Shown here one piece after another: positions 44,524 to 55,496 of a DNA stretch of 64,000 nucleotides. The position numbers and the translations under genes are program-made. Origin of the DNA: Brachypodium distachyon (lineage: Eukaryota; Streptophyta; Magnoliopsida; Poales; Poaceae); NCBI RefSeq assembly GCF_000005505.3, contig NC_016133.3, positions 27,940,508-28,004,507 of the forward strand, read 5' to 3'. Positions within the stretch are counted from its first letter, which is position 1, and every line of letters begins with the position of its first letter. A model generated the notes under the pieces. It was not told where the DNA came from and made no database searches. It saw nothing but the letters and a program-made list of their open reading frames with translations.

Positions 44524-46600
44524 TCACGGGTAGAACTTGCGCAAGTGCTCAATATTCCAACTATTTGGCACTGGCAAGCCATCTTCGGTTTCCAGCCGGA
44601 TAGCCCCCGGTCTGGTCACCTGCACTACCCGGAAGGGGCCATCCCATTTCAGAGTCAACTTGTTCCCGGCCTTCATTCCTTGTATCTGGCGCAGGACAAG
44701 GTCTCCGTTCTCGAGCCCCCGGGGACGGACTCGCTTGTCGTGGTAACGACGGAATCCCTGCTGGTAGCGCGTGGCTCGCACAGCAGCCCGGCATCGAAGC
44801 TCTTCGATGAAGTTGAGATCGTCCACCCTTTGCTCGTGTTGGCTGGTGTTGCCGTACGCGCGTACTCGGGGAGATCCGTGCTTGAGCTCAAGGGGCAACA
44901 CCGCTTCTGCCCCGTAGACAAGGGCGAAAGGAGTTTCGCCCATTGCCCGACTAGGTGTGGTCCTGATTGACCATAGCACGGGCTGGAGTTCTTCAACCCA
45001 GTCTTTCCCGTGGCCCTTGAGCTTGTCAAAGGTTCTCGTCTTGAGCCCCTGCAGCACTTCTGCGTTGGCTCGCTCCGCTTGCCCGTTCCTCCTCGGATGA
45101 GCAACGGACGCGAAGTGCAACTTGGTGCCCATGCCCTCACAATAGGCCTGAAACATTGTGCTCGTGAACTGCATGCCGTTGTCGATGATGATGCCGTTAG
45201 GCACACCAAACCGGCACACAATGCTTTTGAAGAACTTGATCGCCGCCTGGGCGGTCACCTTCTGCACTGGTTCCACTTCTACCCACTTGGAGAACTTGTC
45301 GATGGCCACAAACAAATATTCGTAACCACCAACCGCTCTCAGTAGCTTGCCGACGATATCGAGCCCCCAGACCGCGAACGGCCACGAGGAAGGGATGACG
45401 TGTAGGGCCTGCGCCGACTGGTTGCTCTTCTTCGAGTGGAACTGGCACGCTTCGCACGTCTTCACCAGCCGCTCTGCGTCGGCCAGGGCCGTGGGCCAAT
45501 AGAAACCGTGCCGAAACGCCTTGCCGGCTAAGGCCCGGGAGGCCACATGGTGTGAACATGTGCCTCGGTGTATCTCCTCCAGCAGCGCGCGGCCTTCGTC
45601 TTGCGGCACGCAGATGAGCTTGACCCCGTTTGCTCGCCTGCGGTAGAGGTTCCCATCCACCACAGTGCACATTTTGGCTTGCCGCACTACTCGCTCCGCG
45701 GCAACGTCATCTTCCAGGAGAGCCTCCCCTTTCAAGTAACGGGCGATTTCCACCGCCCAGGGAGGGATCTCCCTGCCAACGCATGCCGCTATATCAGCGG
45801 CATGGACCCCTGATGTTGCGGGGGTTCCTTCGGTTGCCGGAGGGGCGTCCCCGGCAGCCGGCTCGGGGGCGACTGAAGGAGCCGCTTGCTTCTGGCAGAA
45901 CACCCCTGCCGGAGGCTTCCGGCGCTCTGCTGCCATCTTGGCCAGCTCGTCAGCAGTGAAGTTATCCTTCCGCTTGACGTGCTCGAATCGCAAACCTTTA
46001 AACTTACGTTCTAGCTTGCGGACTTCCTCCACGTGCGGTGCCATCTGCGGGCAGTCGTAGTCCTTGTTCCCCTGGTTGATCACGAGCTGGGAGTCCCCGC
46101 GAATAACTAGGCGCTTGATGTCGAGGGCGATCGCCGCCCGTAACCCGGTGAGCAAGTCCTCGTACCGCCGTATTATTGGTGGAGTTCGGGAAATTGAGCT
46201 GGACAGCGAACCTCAACTGGTCCCATGTCGGTGACTCGATGACGACCCCGGCGCCAGCTCCTTGGAGACTGAACGCGCCGTCGAAGTAGAGGACCCAGTG
46301 GTCCTCGTCCAGCTTGCCGGGCAGGCTGGTCTCCGGCTCATTCTCTTCCACGCTCGTCGACGTCCATTCCGCGACGAAGTCCGCCAAGGCTGTACTCTTG
46401 ATGCTCTTGGAGTTGGTGAAGTGGAGGTCCAACTCCGACAGCTCCATCCTCCATTCGGCCAACCTCCCGGTGGCTTCACTGTTGGTGAGGGCTCGCTCAA
46501 GGCACCACCGTGACGCGGTGCGCCTGAAAGTAGTGGCGCGGCTTGCGGGACGCAAGGAGAATCCCCAAGAGGAGCTTCTGTACTTGCGGGTACCTTGTTC
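44524..46600 (-). pseudogene. Element C RNase H and integrase
   Basis: A 543-codon open frame (44524-46155) holds the end of RNase H (IKRLVIRGDSQLVINQ, DELAKMAAERRKPP) and an apparently complete integrase. Integrase features: zinc finger (HHVASRALAGKAFRHGFYW, CEACQFHSKK), catalytic blocks WGLDIVGKL, IIDNGMQFTS and RNGQAERANAEVL, and a C terminus ending NSWNIEHLRKFYP. The upstream RNase H part (46004-46606) is in another frame (FVAEWTSTSVEENEPETS, WVLYFDGAFSLQGAGAGVV), so at least one frameshift lies near 46150. It is unusual for so long a frame to stay open in an element with 6-7% LTR divergence. Confidence 0.9.
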
Positions 46601-46639
46601 GCGCATCGCGCAGCACCGTGCTGACGAAGTACGCCGGGT

Positions 46640-47140
46640 GCTGCACTAATCGCTTCCGCGGTGCGGAAGCTGCCGGCTCGGGGGTGGTCCCTGGGCCCGA
46701 GGCGGTTGCTGGGGGCCGCTCAGCCCCCTGCCCCGCAGCCCCCCGGCTCGGAAGGGATCCTTGGGGTATGCACGATTAAGATTAGTAAAATCTACACACA
46801 TGCGACGCTTGTTCCCTGCTTTAGGTACTACTACAGGGTTAGACAACCAAGTGGCGTACAGAAGTTCCCTGATAGCCCCAGCAGCCTTGAGCTTGTCCAC
46901 CTCCTACTTGATGAAATCTTTACGCTCTTGTGCTTGCCGCCGAATCTTCTGCTTGACGGGGCGCGCGTCCGGGCGCACCGCGAGCCGATGCTCAATCACC
47001 TCCCTAGGAACTCCGGGAAGATCTGATGGTTCCCAAACGAACACGTCGGCATTCTCCCGGAGGAAAGTGATGAGGGCACTTTCCTATTCGGCAGCGAGGT
47101 TCGCACCGACGATGACGGTGCGTTCCTTGTTGCCGGCTTG
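46640..47140 (-). pseudogene. Element C reverse transcriptase, N-terminal remnant
   Basis: Contains GVPREVIEHRLAVRPDARPV, VDKLKAAGAIRELLY and MCVDFTNLNRAYPKDPF, with stops near 47080 and 46905. After that motif the sequence jumps to the linker preceding RNase H. The palm with the YVDD-type active site is missing, an estimated loss of around 1 kb, so this copy cannot make a working RT. Confidence 0.85.
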
Positions 47141-47154
47141 GAGGGGCAGCTTCT

Positions 47155-49805
47155 TTACCTTGGCGGCCTCCTCCCGGAGCTTCTGCCCCTTGCCGGGGCG
47201 CGAGCTCGAGCCTGCGCTTCCCCCGGCAAGCTCTTGATCGGCTTCTTCGTTGCCAGGGCATCGCCCGGCGAGCTGTCGTCTCCGGCAGCGTCTTCATCAC
47301 CGGCGTCAGCCGTGGCGGCGGCCCTGACAACCTCGCCAACGCACCAGGCCGCGTCCTTGAGGTCGCATCTGATTGAGAGAACTCCATATACGGACGGCAT
47401 CTTCATCACGCCATAAGCACAATGCGTAGCCGCCATGAACTTGATCAGCGCTGGCCGACCAAGGATCCCGTTGTAGGGCAACGGGGTGTGTGCCACGTCG
47501 AACACTATGTGTTCGGTCCTGAACGTTTCCCGAGACCCGAAGGTGACCGGCAACGTGATGCGCCCCAGCGGGCGCATGATCCCAGGGTTCACCCCCCGGA
47601 ACAGGTCGGTGGGCTCAGCTGCTCCATTGGCAACTGGAGTTTCTCCACCAGCCTGGCGGACAGGAGGTTAAGCCCCGCTCCGTTGTCCACCAGTACCTTG
47701 GTCACCGTCATATTGCTGATGATTGGTGAGACGACGAAGGGTATTACCCCTGAACCCAGCTGCCGCGCTGGGTGATCGTCAACGCTAAAGGTGATCGGCA
47801 CATGCCACCACCTCAGCGGCTGTTGCGGCTCCGCGTCCGGCAACAGCGCGCACACGTTGCGGGTGAGGCGCTTCACCGCGGCATGGGATGGGAGGGCATA
47901 GGCTCCCCCATGGATGCAGGCGATGCCGCGAGGCTCTTGGAAGCCCGGCTCGTCGCCACCAGTACAATCGAACTCGCGCTGCTCCTCAGCGCGAGCCTTG
48001 TCGCGTCCCAGGGGAGGGAGCTCTCGTCCCGCGTGAGGCTGGCCGCGTCCCCCTTGGGGTTCGTCCCTGCCGGAACTGCCGCCGGCAGGCCTTGGCCCCG
48101 CTCTGGGGTCATTCGGACAATCTCGGGAGAGATGCCCGATGTCGCCGTAGTTGAAGCAGGCGCCAGCAGCACGGCGCTCCTCATGGCGGTGCTCGCGCCG
48201 CTTCTTGATCCCTTGCAGGATGCAACAGTCCTGCGCGTCGTGGGTGGAGTTGTGGATGGGGCAGCAGGACGGGTCACCCTGCTTGCCCCAGAACCACCAC
48301 CCGGCGAGGTCTTCTTCGCAGGCCTCGTGGCAGGAGCCCCCGAGTCCGCAGCGAGAACCTGCTTCCCGCTGCGCTTGCGGGAACCCTTCTTCTGCGAACC
48401 ATCGCCTGGGCTCGTGGCAGCCAAGGCTGCCAGCTCGGGCGCTAGGCGCCCTTCCTCGGCCATGGCGCACTTGTGCGCCAGGGCGTATAGATCCTGCGTC
48501 GTCCGGATCCGATGCGTGCTCAGCTTCTCGCGCATCTTGGGGTCGCGGACGTTGATGGCGAAGGTGTTGATGATGGCAGCTGCCTCCGCCTCTGGGATAG
48601 AATAGGAGAGATTAGAGAAGCGGTTGACGACGCTCCGCAACGTCTCTCCTGGCTTCTGCACGATGGTGTGCAGTTCCGCCATGGTTCCCGGGCGCTTGTA
48701 GCCGCCCTAGAACGCGCTCACAAACTGCTCGTGCAGGTACGCCCAAGTGACGATGAACCCGGCGGGCAGGTTGAGCAGGCAGGTTCTCGCTGATCCTTTC
48801 AGGACCATTGGGAACCAGTTGGTTCTGACCTTGTTGTCGGCGCCGATGGCATGCATCCCCAACATGTAGGTCAGGAAGAAATCCTTGGGATTCATGGTCC
48901 TGTCGTACGTACCGAGCGTTGGTGCTCGGAACATATGGGGCCATGTCACCCGCCGCAGCTCGCGCGTGAACGCGGTGTAGCCGTCCTCGAGGCCCATGGG
49001 AGCGTCTTCCTGCTCCTGCGGGCGTTGGCGCTCTATCTCGCGCCTGCGCCGGCGCTCTAAACGCTGGCATAGATCCTCTTGCTGGCGGGCATCCCGCGTG
49101 ATGGTGGGTGATGAGTCACCCCGCGTGACGGTGGGTGACGAGTCCGAGGACCCCTTCAGGCCCCCGTTTCCCTGGCCTCCCTGCGGAGGAGGGTTCTCCC
49201 CCTGCCGCGAGGCGCGGGGCGCGGAGACGCTCCGGGTTCTGCCTGTGGCCGGAGCCAACCGGGGCGCCCTCGCCTTGCGGCTGCTGAGCGGCTAGAGCGA
49301 GGAGCGCGTCCAACTCCTCGTCCCACATCTCGTGCGCCGGCGTGCCTTGCTGCGGTTCATACCGCACCATGACCCACGCGGCGATGATGGCTTCCGCCGG
49401 GGTTCGTGCGGGAGGCAGCCGATTTCCCGAACGGCTGCTGTCCGCTCTGGCCCCGGACGCCTCCGGGTGCGCGGGGTGTGAGCCCCCAGGCGTCACCCGC
49501 AACACGATATGCCCATGGTGCCGCTGTTGCTGCTAATCCTCGGCCCGCGACTCGACTCGCTGGCCAGTGCGGGCGGCACCATGCCCGCTCGCGCGGCTGG
49601 CCCCGGCACTGGGGGCCGCCTGTCCCCTCAGCTGATTGTCCGCAGATGGCCGAGGAGGCGGGGGAGGCAGCTGTGATTGCTGCACTCTCGAGGGCTTCGG
49701 GTTCTCCTGAGCCCCCGACGTGGGTCGCACGTCATGCGACCGCGTGTGTGCCGCTGTGGCCTCACGCGAGTCTATCCGAGGGTCACCAGCCCGCTTGGGA
49801 GGCAT
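47155..49805 (-). pseudogene. Element C gag and protease, frameshifted
   Basis: Begins with the ATG of MPPKRAGDPRIDSREATAAH (49803-49805). The capsid core is in 48707-49258 (RAPTLGTYDRTMNPKDFFL, NKVRTNWFPMVLKGSARTC) and continues in another frame (MAELHTIVQKPGETLRSVVN, REKLSTHRIRTTQDLYALAH). The zinc knuckle reads CFNYGDIGHLSRDC, with Tyr where the second Cys is expected. Protease follows as TKVLVDNGAGLNLLSA, with Asn next to the catalytic Asp where Gly is usual, and then LPYNGILGRPALIKF. At least three frame changes occur. Confidence 0.85.
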
Positions 49806-49893
49806 GGTGGCCGGTCCCGTTGGCGAAGAAGACGAAGCCGACGTCGATGCAAACACCGCTGCCGGTGGTCACCGGCGAGCTCTCCTCTAGCGA

Positions 49894-49911
49894 CCCCTAC
49901 CTGGCGCGCCA
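49894..49911 (-). other. Element C primer-binding site
   Basis: On the minus strand TGGCGCGCCAGGTAGGGG, two bases inside the right LTR. Confidence 0.88.
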
Positions 49912-49913
49912 GA

Positions 49914-50853
49914 TGTCGTAGCACGGGGCTCCGACACCAGGGGCGTGCGGTCACGCCGATCGTTCCGGCGATCGCCGGCGTGGCCGATGGGCCTACGCGA
50001 CCTGCAAAGTAATGTACACCGGATGCATGCAAGCTAAGAACACATGCACACACGTTTTTACCCAGGTTCGGGCCACCCGAAGGTGTAAAACCCTACGTCC
50101 TACCTGTCTGAATTGGTATTGACTATAGATCAAGTGTTTACACGTTGCCGAGGGGAGGGTCCCCGGGCGTTCTCTTTCTGGCTAAGTGCTCTTCACTGCT
50201 TTAGGGTACTGCTAATGGCCAAGGGTGAGTCCGTTTACCCGTCAGATTGTGGAACCGTGGAACCCCTTGACCGCCGGCGGGAGTCCTCCTTTTATACTGA
50301 AGAGGATACCACAGGTGCCGCGGCGCATGCATTACAAGTGTCGATCAGGGAGACCTGCAACTCCCCCTCGGTGAGCTGGTGGCGTGCATGGGTGCCAACC
50401 TGCTGCTAGGGGTCTAAGACCCTAGAGGTAGGATTGGACATCCACTGTCACCTGATTTGGACGGGGAAGGCCTCTCCTGTCGGCTCATTTAATGCGCCGT
50501 GTGCCTCACTCCTTGCCTTGGTGACACTGCGCATCCGACGCCCGCCACGCGCCCGCGTGGCGCTGTTGCTCTGTCCGATGGGCCCCACCTTTGTGGCGGG
50601 AGCCTGCGCCCGGGAACTCCTCCTCCCGTCAAGTCGCTCCCCGGGAAGCACCCAGGCCAAACACACCCCGGAACCCCCCTCCCGGGAAGCGGCTTCCCGG
50701 GAGCTGTCCAGCTCGAAGCCCCGCTAGCCCTTCCTGGCTGGTAGCTTGCCGGGCTGCTCATGGCTGCTGCCTGGGACGAGATCCTCCCGGGAACTCAAAG
50801 ACGGGGCCCACACGTCGTGCAACGGTGGTACTCCGGGTGCCACTGGTGCGACA
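49914..50853 (-). repeat. Element C right LTR (5' LTR of the element)
   Basis: 940 bp, begins TGTCGTAGCACGGGGCTCCG, ends GGTGCGACA, and is followed by the GGCCT target duplication. Confidence 0.93.
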
Positions 50854-50858
50854 GGCCT

Positions 50859-52716
50859 GCACAACACAAAGAAAAACAGAAGAGAAGCCCCTCGGGCCGG
50901 AACTTCCGGCCCACGCAGCAGCAGCAAAAAAAGAGAGGGCCAAAGCTCCTCGGTCGCCGTCCCGTCTCCTCTCCGGCCCATCTACACGCAAATAAAAAAG
51001 AGGGGAAGGCAGGGCGGACCGCCGCCCGTGCTCGCCGGGTGTTCGACGAAACGCCCACACCCACGCCCGCACTCGTGCGCATGCCGTTCCTGCACCGCGC
51101 CGTGCCCCCGTCCGCGCACGCGCTCGCGCACCTGCCGTGCCAGCGCCCCACTGTGCCCGTGTCCGCGCCATGCCGCGAGCGCGCCCACGTCGTGCCATGC
51201 TCGCACCGGAGTCGCGCCCTCGCCGCGCCGGGCCGCCCACGCGCCTACGCTGCGTCGTGCTCCTGCCTCGCCGCGCCCTCGCCCATGCCGCGCCGTGTTC
51301 ACGCCTCGCCATGCCCAGGTTACACCAAGGCCGCGCCCGCGTCGCGCAGCGTCTCACCGCGCCGGGTCGCACAGAGGCCTCGCTCGCGTGAGACGTGCTC
51401 GCGTCCGCACCAACCCGTGCCCATGCCCATGCCAAGCCGCGACGCCCTGAAGGCATTCGAAAGTATGCCCGCAAGGCTCGCCGGATCTAAAAAGCATCAA
51501 AGCGAACGCCATAAAGCTCCCCTCACCTTCACAAGAGCAAGAAAGGCGTGGCCGACAGCGAGGATGTCCCGGAAGAACTTACAGGCACGACCGACCCCTC
51601 GCTCCAAGCGGCCTCGGGCGTGCTCCACGTCCCCACGAAGACTCGGTGATGAGGAGCTTCCGCGCCCGCGCCTCGGCAACCAACACGATCTCCGTCGAAG
51701 AAGGGAAGTAGCTAATGCCCCTGCGGAGCTCCCTACTACACCAAGCCCTCGAAGGAATGCCAGGCGCCGCCGAACGCGTCTTCGGCATTGGGCAAGCCAA
51801 AGGAGTATGGTGAGAAGCTCCACAGTGCCCAAGGTCTCCATTTTATAGGCCACCGGAGCCCCTAGGCATCTGGGCCGGACCAATGGTGCGGCGACACCTC
51901 GCCGTCCTTTTCACCAAGGAACAAGACAAGAAGAGGAAGAAATGGGCAAGGGGAGCATCCCCTTTTCCTAAAAGGAGGCCGGCCTGGTCGAAGAAGGGCG
52001 CCCCTCGCCCGGGCCCCACGTCCCGGCCGTGCCGGCGTCACCCCCGGTGACGAGCGTCACCTGCAAAGGCAAAAGCTTGGACCGAACGGTCCCTTCCCGT
52101 ACGAAGGAGGAAGATGACCTGTGGTTGTCCGATCTAGGGTGCCTAGCCTCCCACGGTCGTCGGATCTCCATCACTTAAACCCGAACCAGTATCGGGCCCA
52201 GCTGGGCCGTGGCCCAACAGTGGCCCAAGAAGCCGGCATAAAAAAAAGGGAGGGGGGAACAGTGCGCCCGAAGGCGGCGCAGGTTCCGGCCCAGCTCACG
52301 TGGCCGGCTGGGTTCGAGATTTTTGCAAAAAAGCCCGAGACTTTGGGAAAATTGCCAATAAAACCTCGGAAAATTCGGGGAGGCCCGCAGGGCACCTCAT
52401 TTTTGCAAAAAAGTCCTCCGGGACACCGGATTTCTCATAGAGAGGTCCTAGGGTCCCGGTTTTTGCTAAAATACCCCCCGAAATTCGGTTTCTCGCAGGC
52501 AAAATTGCCATAGGCATGGAATTTCCCCGAAATACCTCCAAGGCTCCTATTCTCTGCAGGAAAACTGCCAAGTACCTATGTTTCTCACAAGGAAGCTTGC
52601 CAGGGAATTCATCGAAGTCACCTTGACAAATACAAGAACAAGGAAAAAGAATCAAGAGTCCCGCATCGAAGGTTGACCCGATGGCATTCTCAATGCTTCC
52701 AGCTCAAGGGGGCTAC
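50859..52716. other. Element A 3' region between element C and the 3' LTR
   Basis: GC-rich up to about 51420 with many CGCGCC and CCGCGCC words, then mixed sequence. The minus strand has a TATAAAA at about 51842-51849, a possible upstream signal for element A's opposite-strand gene. A degenerate 30-bp array lies at 52318-52603. The segment ends in the polypurine-like AAGGGGGCTAC next to the LTR. No protein was recognised. Confidence 0.5.
52318..52603 (+). repeat. Degenerate ~30-bp periodic repeat
   Basis: Successive segments of 29-32 bp begin with TTTTTGC, TTTCTC or ATTCTC, carry an A-rich core and a CCxCCGGG- or TTGCCA-type middle, and end in CGG or ATGG. Six to eight units can be read. Confidence 0.6.
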
Positions 52717-52896
52717 TGTTGTAGTAAAATAAAACCCTTATATGGGCCGAACCGTAAACCCTATGTGGCGACGACTAAGTTAACATTTCCCAAGCGTGAG
52801 TCAAGATGCCCACGTGGCGTAGTACGTGGAAAAGGAAAACAAGTCAACAAGTCAAGTCTCTCATGCCATGATCAAAGGAAGGAATGAGTTAGAGTA
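52717..52896 (+). repeat. Element A 3' LTR, truncated at the plastid junction
   Basis: Begins TGTTGTAGTAAAATAAAACC and matches the first 180 bp of the 5' LTR. It then stops at AGAGTA, where plastid DNA begins; the remaining ~700 bp of the LTR is absent from the window. Confidence 0.92.
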
Positions 52897-53279
52897 TACA
52901 GTTCATATTCTTCCGTCATTGATAAACAGCTTGTTGGACAGTACTCAACACAATTACCACAAAATATACAAACTCCGAAATCAATACTATAATTAAGCAA
53001 TTGTTTCCTTTTAACAGCCTTTTCAAATCTCCAATCCACAATGGGGAGATCTATCGGACATACGCGAACACAAACTTCACAAGCAATACATTTATCAAAT
53101 TCAAAGTGGATTCGTCCCCGAAAAAGCTCCGGTGTAATTGATTTTTCGTAAGGGTAGTGAATCGTTATAGGTAAACCATTTGTGTGGGATAAGGTAGTTA
53201 TGAAACTTTGACCAATGTACCTTGTAGCACGTATTGTTTGTTGGCCATAACTCATGAACCCAGTTACCATAGGGAACAT
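52897..53279 (-). pseudogene. ndhI: ndhI, 3' truncated plastid copy
   Basis: In plastids NdhI carries the two 4Fe-4S clusters of the NDH complex. The copy begins [18 protein letters not shown] and keeps both cysteine sets, [12 protein letters not shown] and [12 protein letters not shown], but stops being plastid sequence after MTEEYEL. About 50 C-terminal residues of the roughly 180 in grasses are missing because the element A LTR begins there; the continued reading ends within the LTR. Confidence 0.93.
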
Positions 53280-53372
53280 ATTCTAAATATCTATGAAAAA
53301 GGTATGTTTCTTTCTCTTGTTTGAGAGAGCTTTTGTGTTGAAAATATTCTTACTGTTATTCTATTATCTTAT

Positions 53373-55495
53373 TTAGAGTGAAACAAGTTGGGAAGAGGTT
53401 GTTAATAAGAGATTACCCAGGGAAATAGGTAAAAGAAATTTCCATCCAAGATTTAATAACTGATCGATTCTCATCCTGGGTAAAGTCCATCTTATTGTGA
53501 TAGAAATGAAGAGAAATAAATAAGCTTTAGTTAATGTAATAAAGATACCCATTGTCATTTCTAAAATCCCAACTGCTTTATTCATTTGGAAAAAATCAAA
53601 AAAGAATATATAGGGAATAGATAAATCCCACCCGCCTAAGTAGAGAACTGTTACAAATAAAGAGGAAACTAATAAATTTAGGTAAGAAACAAGATAAAAT
53701 AAACCATATTTTATACCGGAATATTCGGTTTGATAACCTGCTACTAATTCTTCTTCTGCTTCTGGTAAATCAAAGGGTAATCTTTCACATTCTGCCAAAG
53801 AAGAAATTAGAAAAACCAGAAAACCTATAGGCTGGCACCAAATATTCCACCCAAAAAAACCATATTTGGACTGTGCTTCAACTATATCAACTGTACTTGA
53901 ACTGTTAGATAATCATAGTCGATGATAACATCACAGTTCCCACCGCTATTCCAAAACCGTACATGAAACCTTAGCTTCATACGGCTTCTCTATGATCAGA
54001 AAAAGGGAAGGGCTGTTTCCTTTCGGTATGAGCCTCTGGGGCGTATATAGAATTATTTTCTAGGCAAAATAAAATCGATTGGAAAGCCCTAAATTAGACC
54101 AAAGGAATTCTGTCTGCTAGAATAAGAGCGCTTCCGAATTGATCTCATCCTTTATAATATAATGAAAATTGTTCTTTGTTAAGTACTAACTTAATCTTGG
54201 AATAAAACACTCGTTATAGGAATTCTATTAATAAATGGAAAGAATTGGGCATTAGTTCAGGAAGAATTCTGTATGAATATGGATAGAGGAAGGAAATAAT
54301 TAATTTTTTTTTTTATGTATTGCATTCTATATCTTTTGTCCTATTCTTCTTTCCCCGGGGAGGGGTATTTAAAAAGAAAAAAGAAATAAAGGATTAATTC
54401 GTTCTTGATAGCCATTTCCTTAACAAGTGAATGGAAACATACTCTGGATCGGAATCCCAAGAAAGTACTACTTGATCATTTCCACTAATTTCAAGTCCTT
54501 ATTATGATTCCTTTTATGGGAAAAATCTCTAATTCTTAGATTTCCCCATTACTAATCCTTTATGTACTTTAGTGTTCCTGACCTTTCACTAACTTTTGAT
54601 GGATTCTTTTTATGTTTATAAGTTATAGTAATAATTAGGGATATTTTACTAATGGAATTCTATATCATCCTTTCGTAAATCCTTTATTCTTGCCCGCTTC
54701 AAGACATGATGACTAATTAAAAAATAGCAATCTTGGGGTAAAGAGTTTACACTACTTATGTTTACTTCAATTTTTTTCTTGTACGTAGGAAATGAGATTT
54801 TTTTTTTACTGCAAATTAATAAGCTGTTTTATTTCACTCATATAGCTATCTAGTTTAACTTACCAACCCGAATACAGAATAAGAAAAAGAAGATAAATAT
54901 TTAATGGATTTTAGAGGAAAAGGATCCCATTTTAACGAATCACACGTAGAGATATTGCTAATACACAAAAAGTTAATGGTATTTCATAACTAATCGATTG
55001 AGCAGCAGCTCGTAGACTGCCTGAAAAAGAATATTTATTATTTGAGCTATATCCTGCCATAAGAAGACCAATAGGAGCAATACTTGAAATGGCAATCCAT
55101 AAAAAAACACCAATACTAAGATCAGCTAAAGCAAAACGATATCCCAAAGGGATCACTAAAAAACTTAATAAAATTGATATGACTGCTATAGAGGGTCCAA
55201 TGCTAAATAAAGGAATATCCCCTCGAGATGGTAGAATATCCTCTTTTAAAAGTAGCTTAGTCCCATCTGCTATAGCTTGAAGTAGTCCTAGGGGACCGGC
55301 ATATTCAGGACCAATGCGTTGTTGGATCGAAGCGGATATTTCTCTTTCTAACCAAACAATTACGAGTACTTCTATTGTGATTCCCAAAAGAAGGGTCAAA
55401 ATGGGTAGAATCCATATAAGTCCATAGATTTCTTTTAATAATTCTGATTTCGAAAAAGAATTGAGAGTTTCTACCTCTACCCTATCTATTATCAT
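53373..55495 (-). pseudogene. ndhA: ndhA plastid copy, two exons and group II intron
   Basis: NdhA is a membrane subunit of the plastid NDH complex. Exon 1 is 54946-55495 (550 bp) and exon 2 is 53373-53911 (539 bp), together 362 codons plus stop, the usual grass length. The intron (53912-54945) begins GTGTGATTCG as in group II introns of this gene. Hydrophobic segments such as [19 protein letters not shown] and [17 protein letters not shown] are intact, and no stop was found in either exon. Its ATG lies one base after the ndhH stop, as in plastids. It is labelled a pseudogene because nuclear DNA would not process it as a plastid gene. Confidence 0.92.
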
Positions 55496-55496
55496 T

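Larger units (their letters stand above)
37595..50853 (-). mobile_element. Element C: gypsy (Tat-like) retrotransposon, same family as B
   Basis: LTRs at 37595-38575 and 49914-50853, PBS at 49894-49911, and a perfect 5-bp target duplication GGCCT at 37590-37594 and 50854-50858. Reads right to left: gag, protease, truncated RT, RNase H, integrase, then tandem repeats and an opposite-strand gene on the + strand. About 60 substitutions between LTRs (6-7%) plus two deletions in the right LTR suggest an age similar to or a little greater than B. It is inserted in element A downstream of A's opposite-strand gene. Confidence 0.95.
17166..52896 (+). mobile_element. Element A: outer gypsy retrotransposon, probably Tat lineage, with two nested elements
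   Basis: About 13.2 kb of its own sequence remains in three blocks: 17166-22835, 32046-37594 and 50854-52896. Order: 5' LTR, PBS, gag, protease, RT, RNase H, (element B), integrase, opposite-strand gene with a hAT MITE, (element C), long 3' region, polypurine tract, truncated 3' LTR. Unity is shown by the frame that resumes on either side of B (..LRQGF / YWPTMVQDA..), the GGCCT duplication around C, and the matching LTR starts at 17166 and 52717. About 20 differences in the 180 bp of LTR overlap (about 11%) make it the oldest element here. The right end is cut off by plastid DNA, so no target duplication can be checked. Confidence 0.9.
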
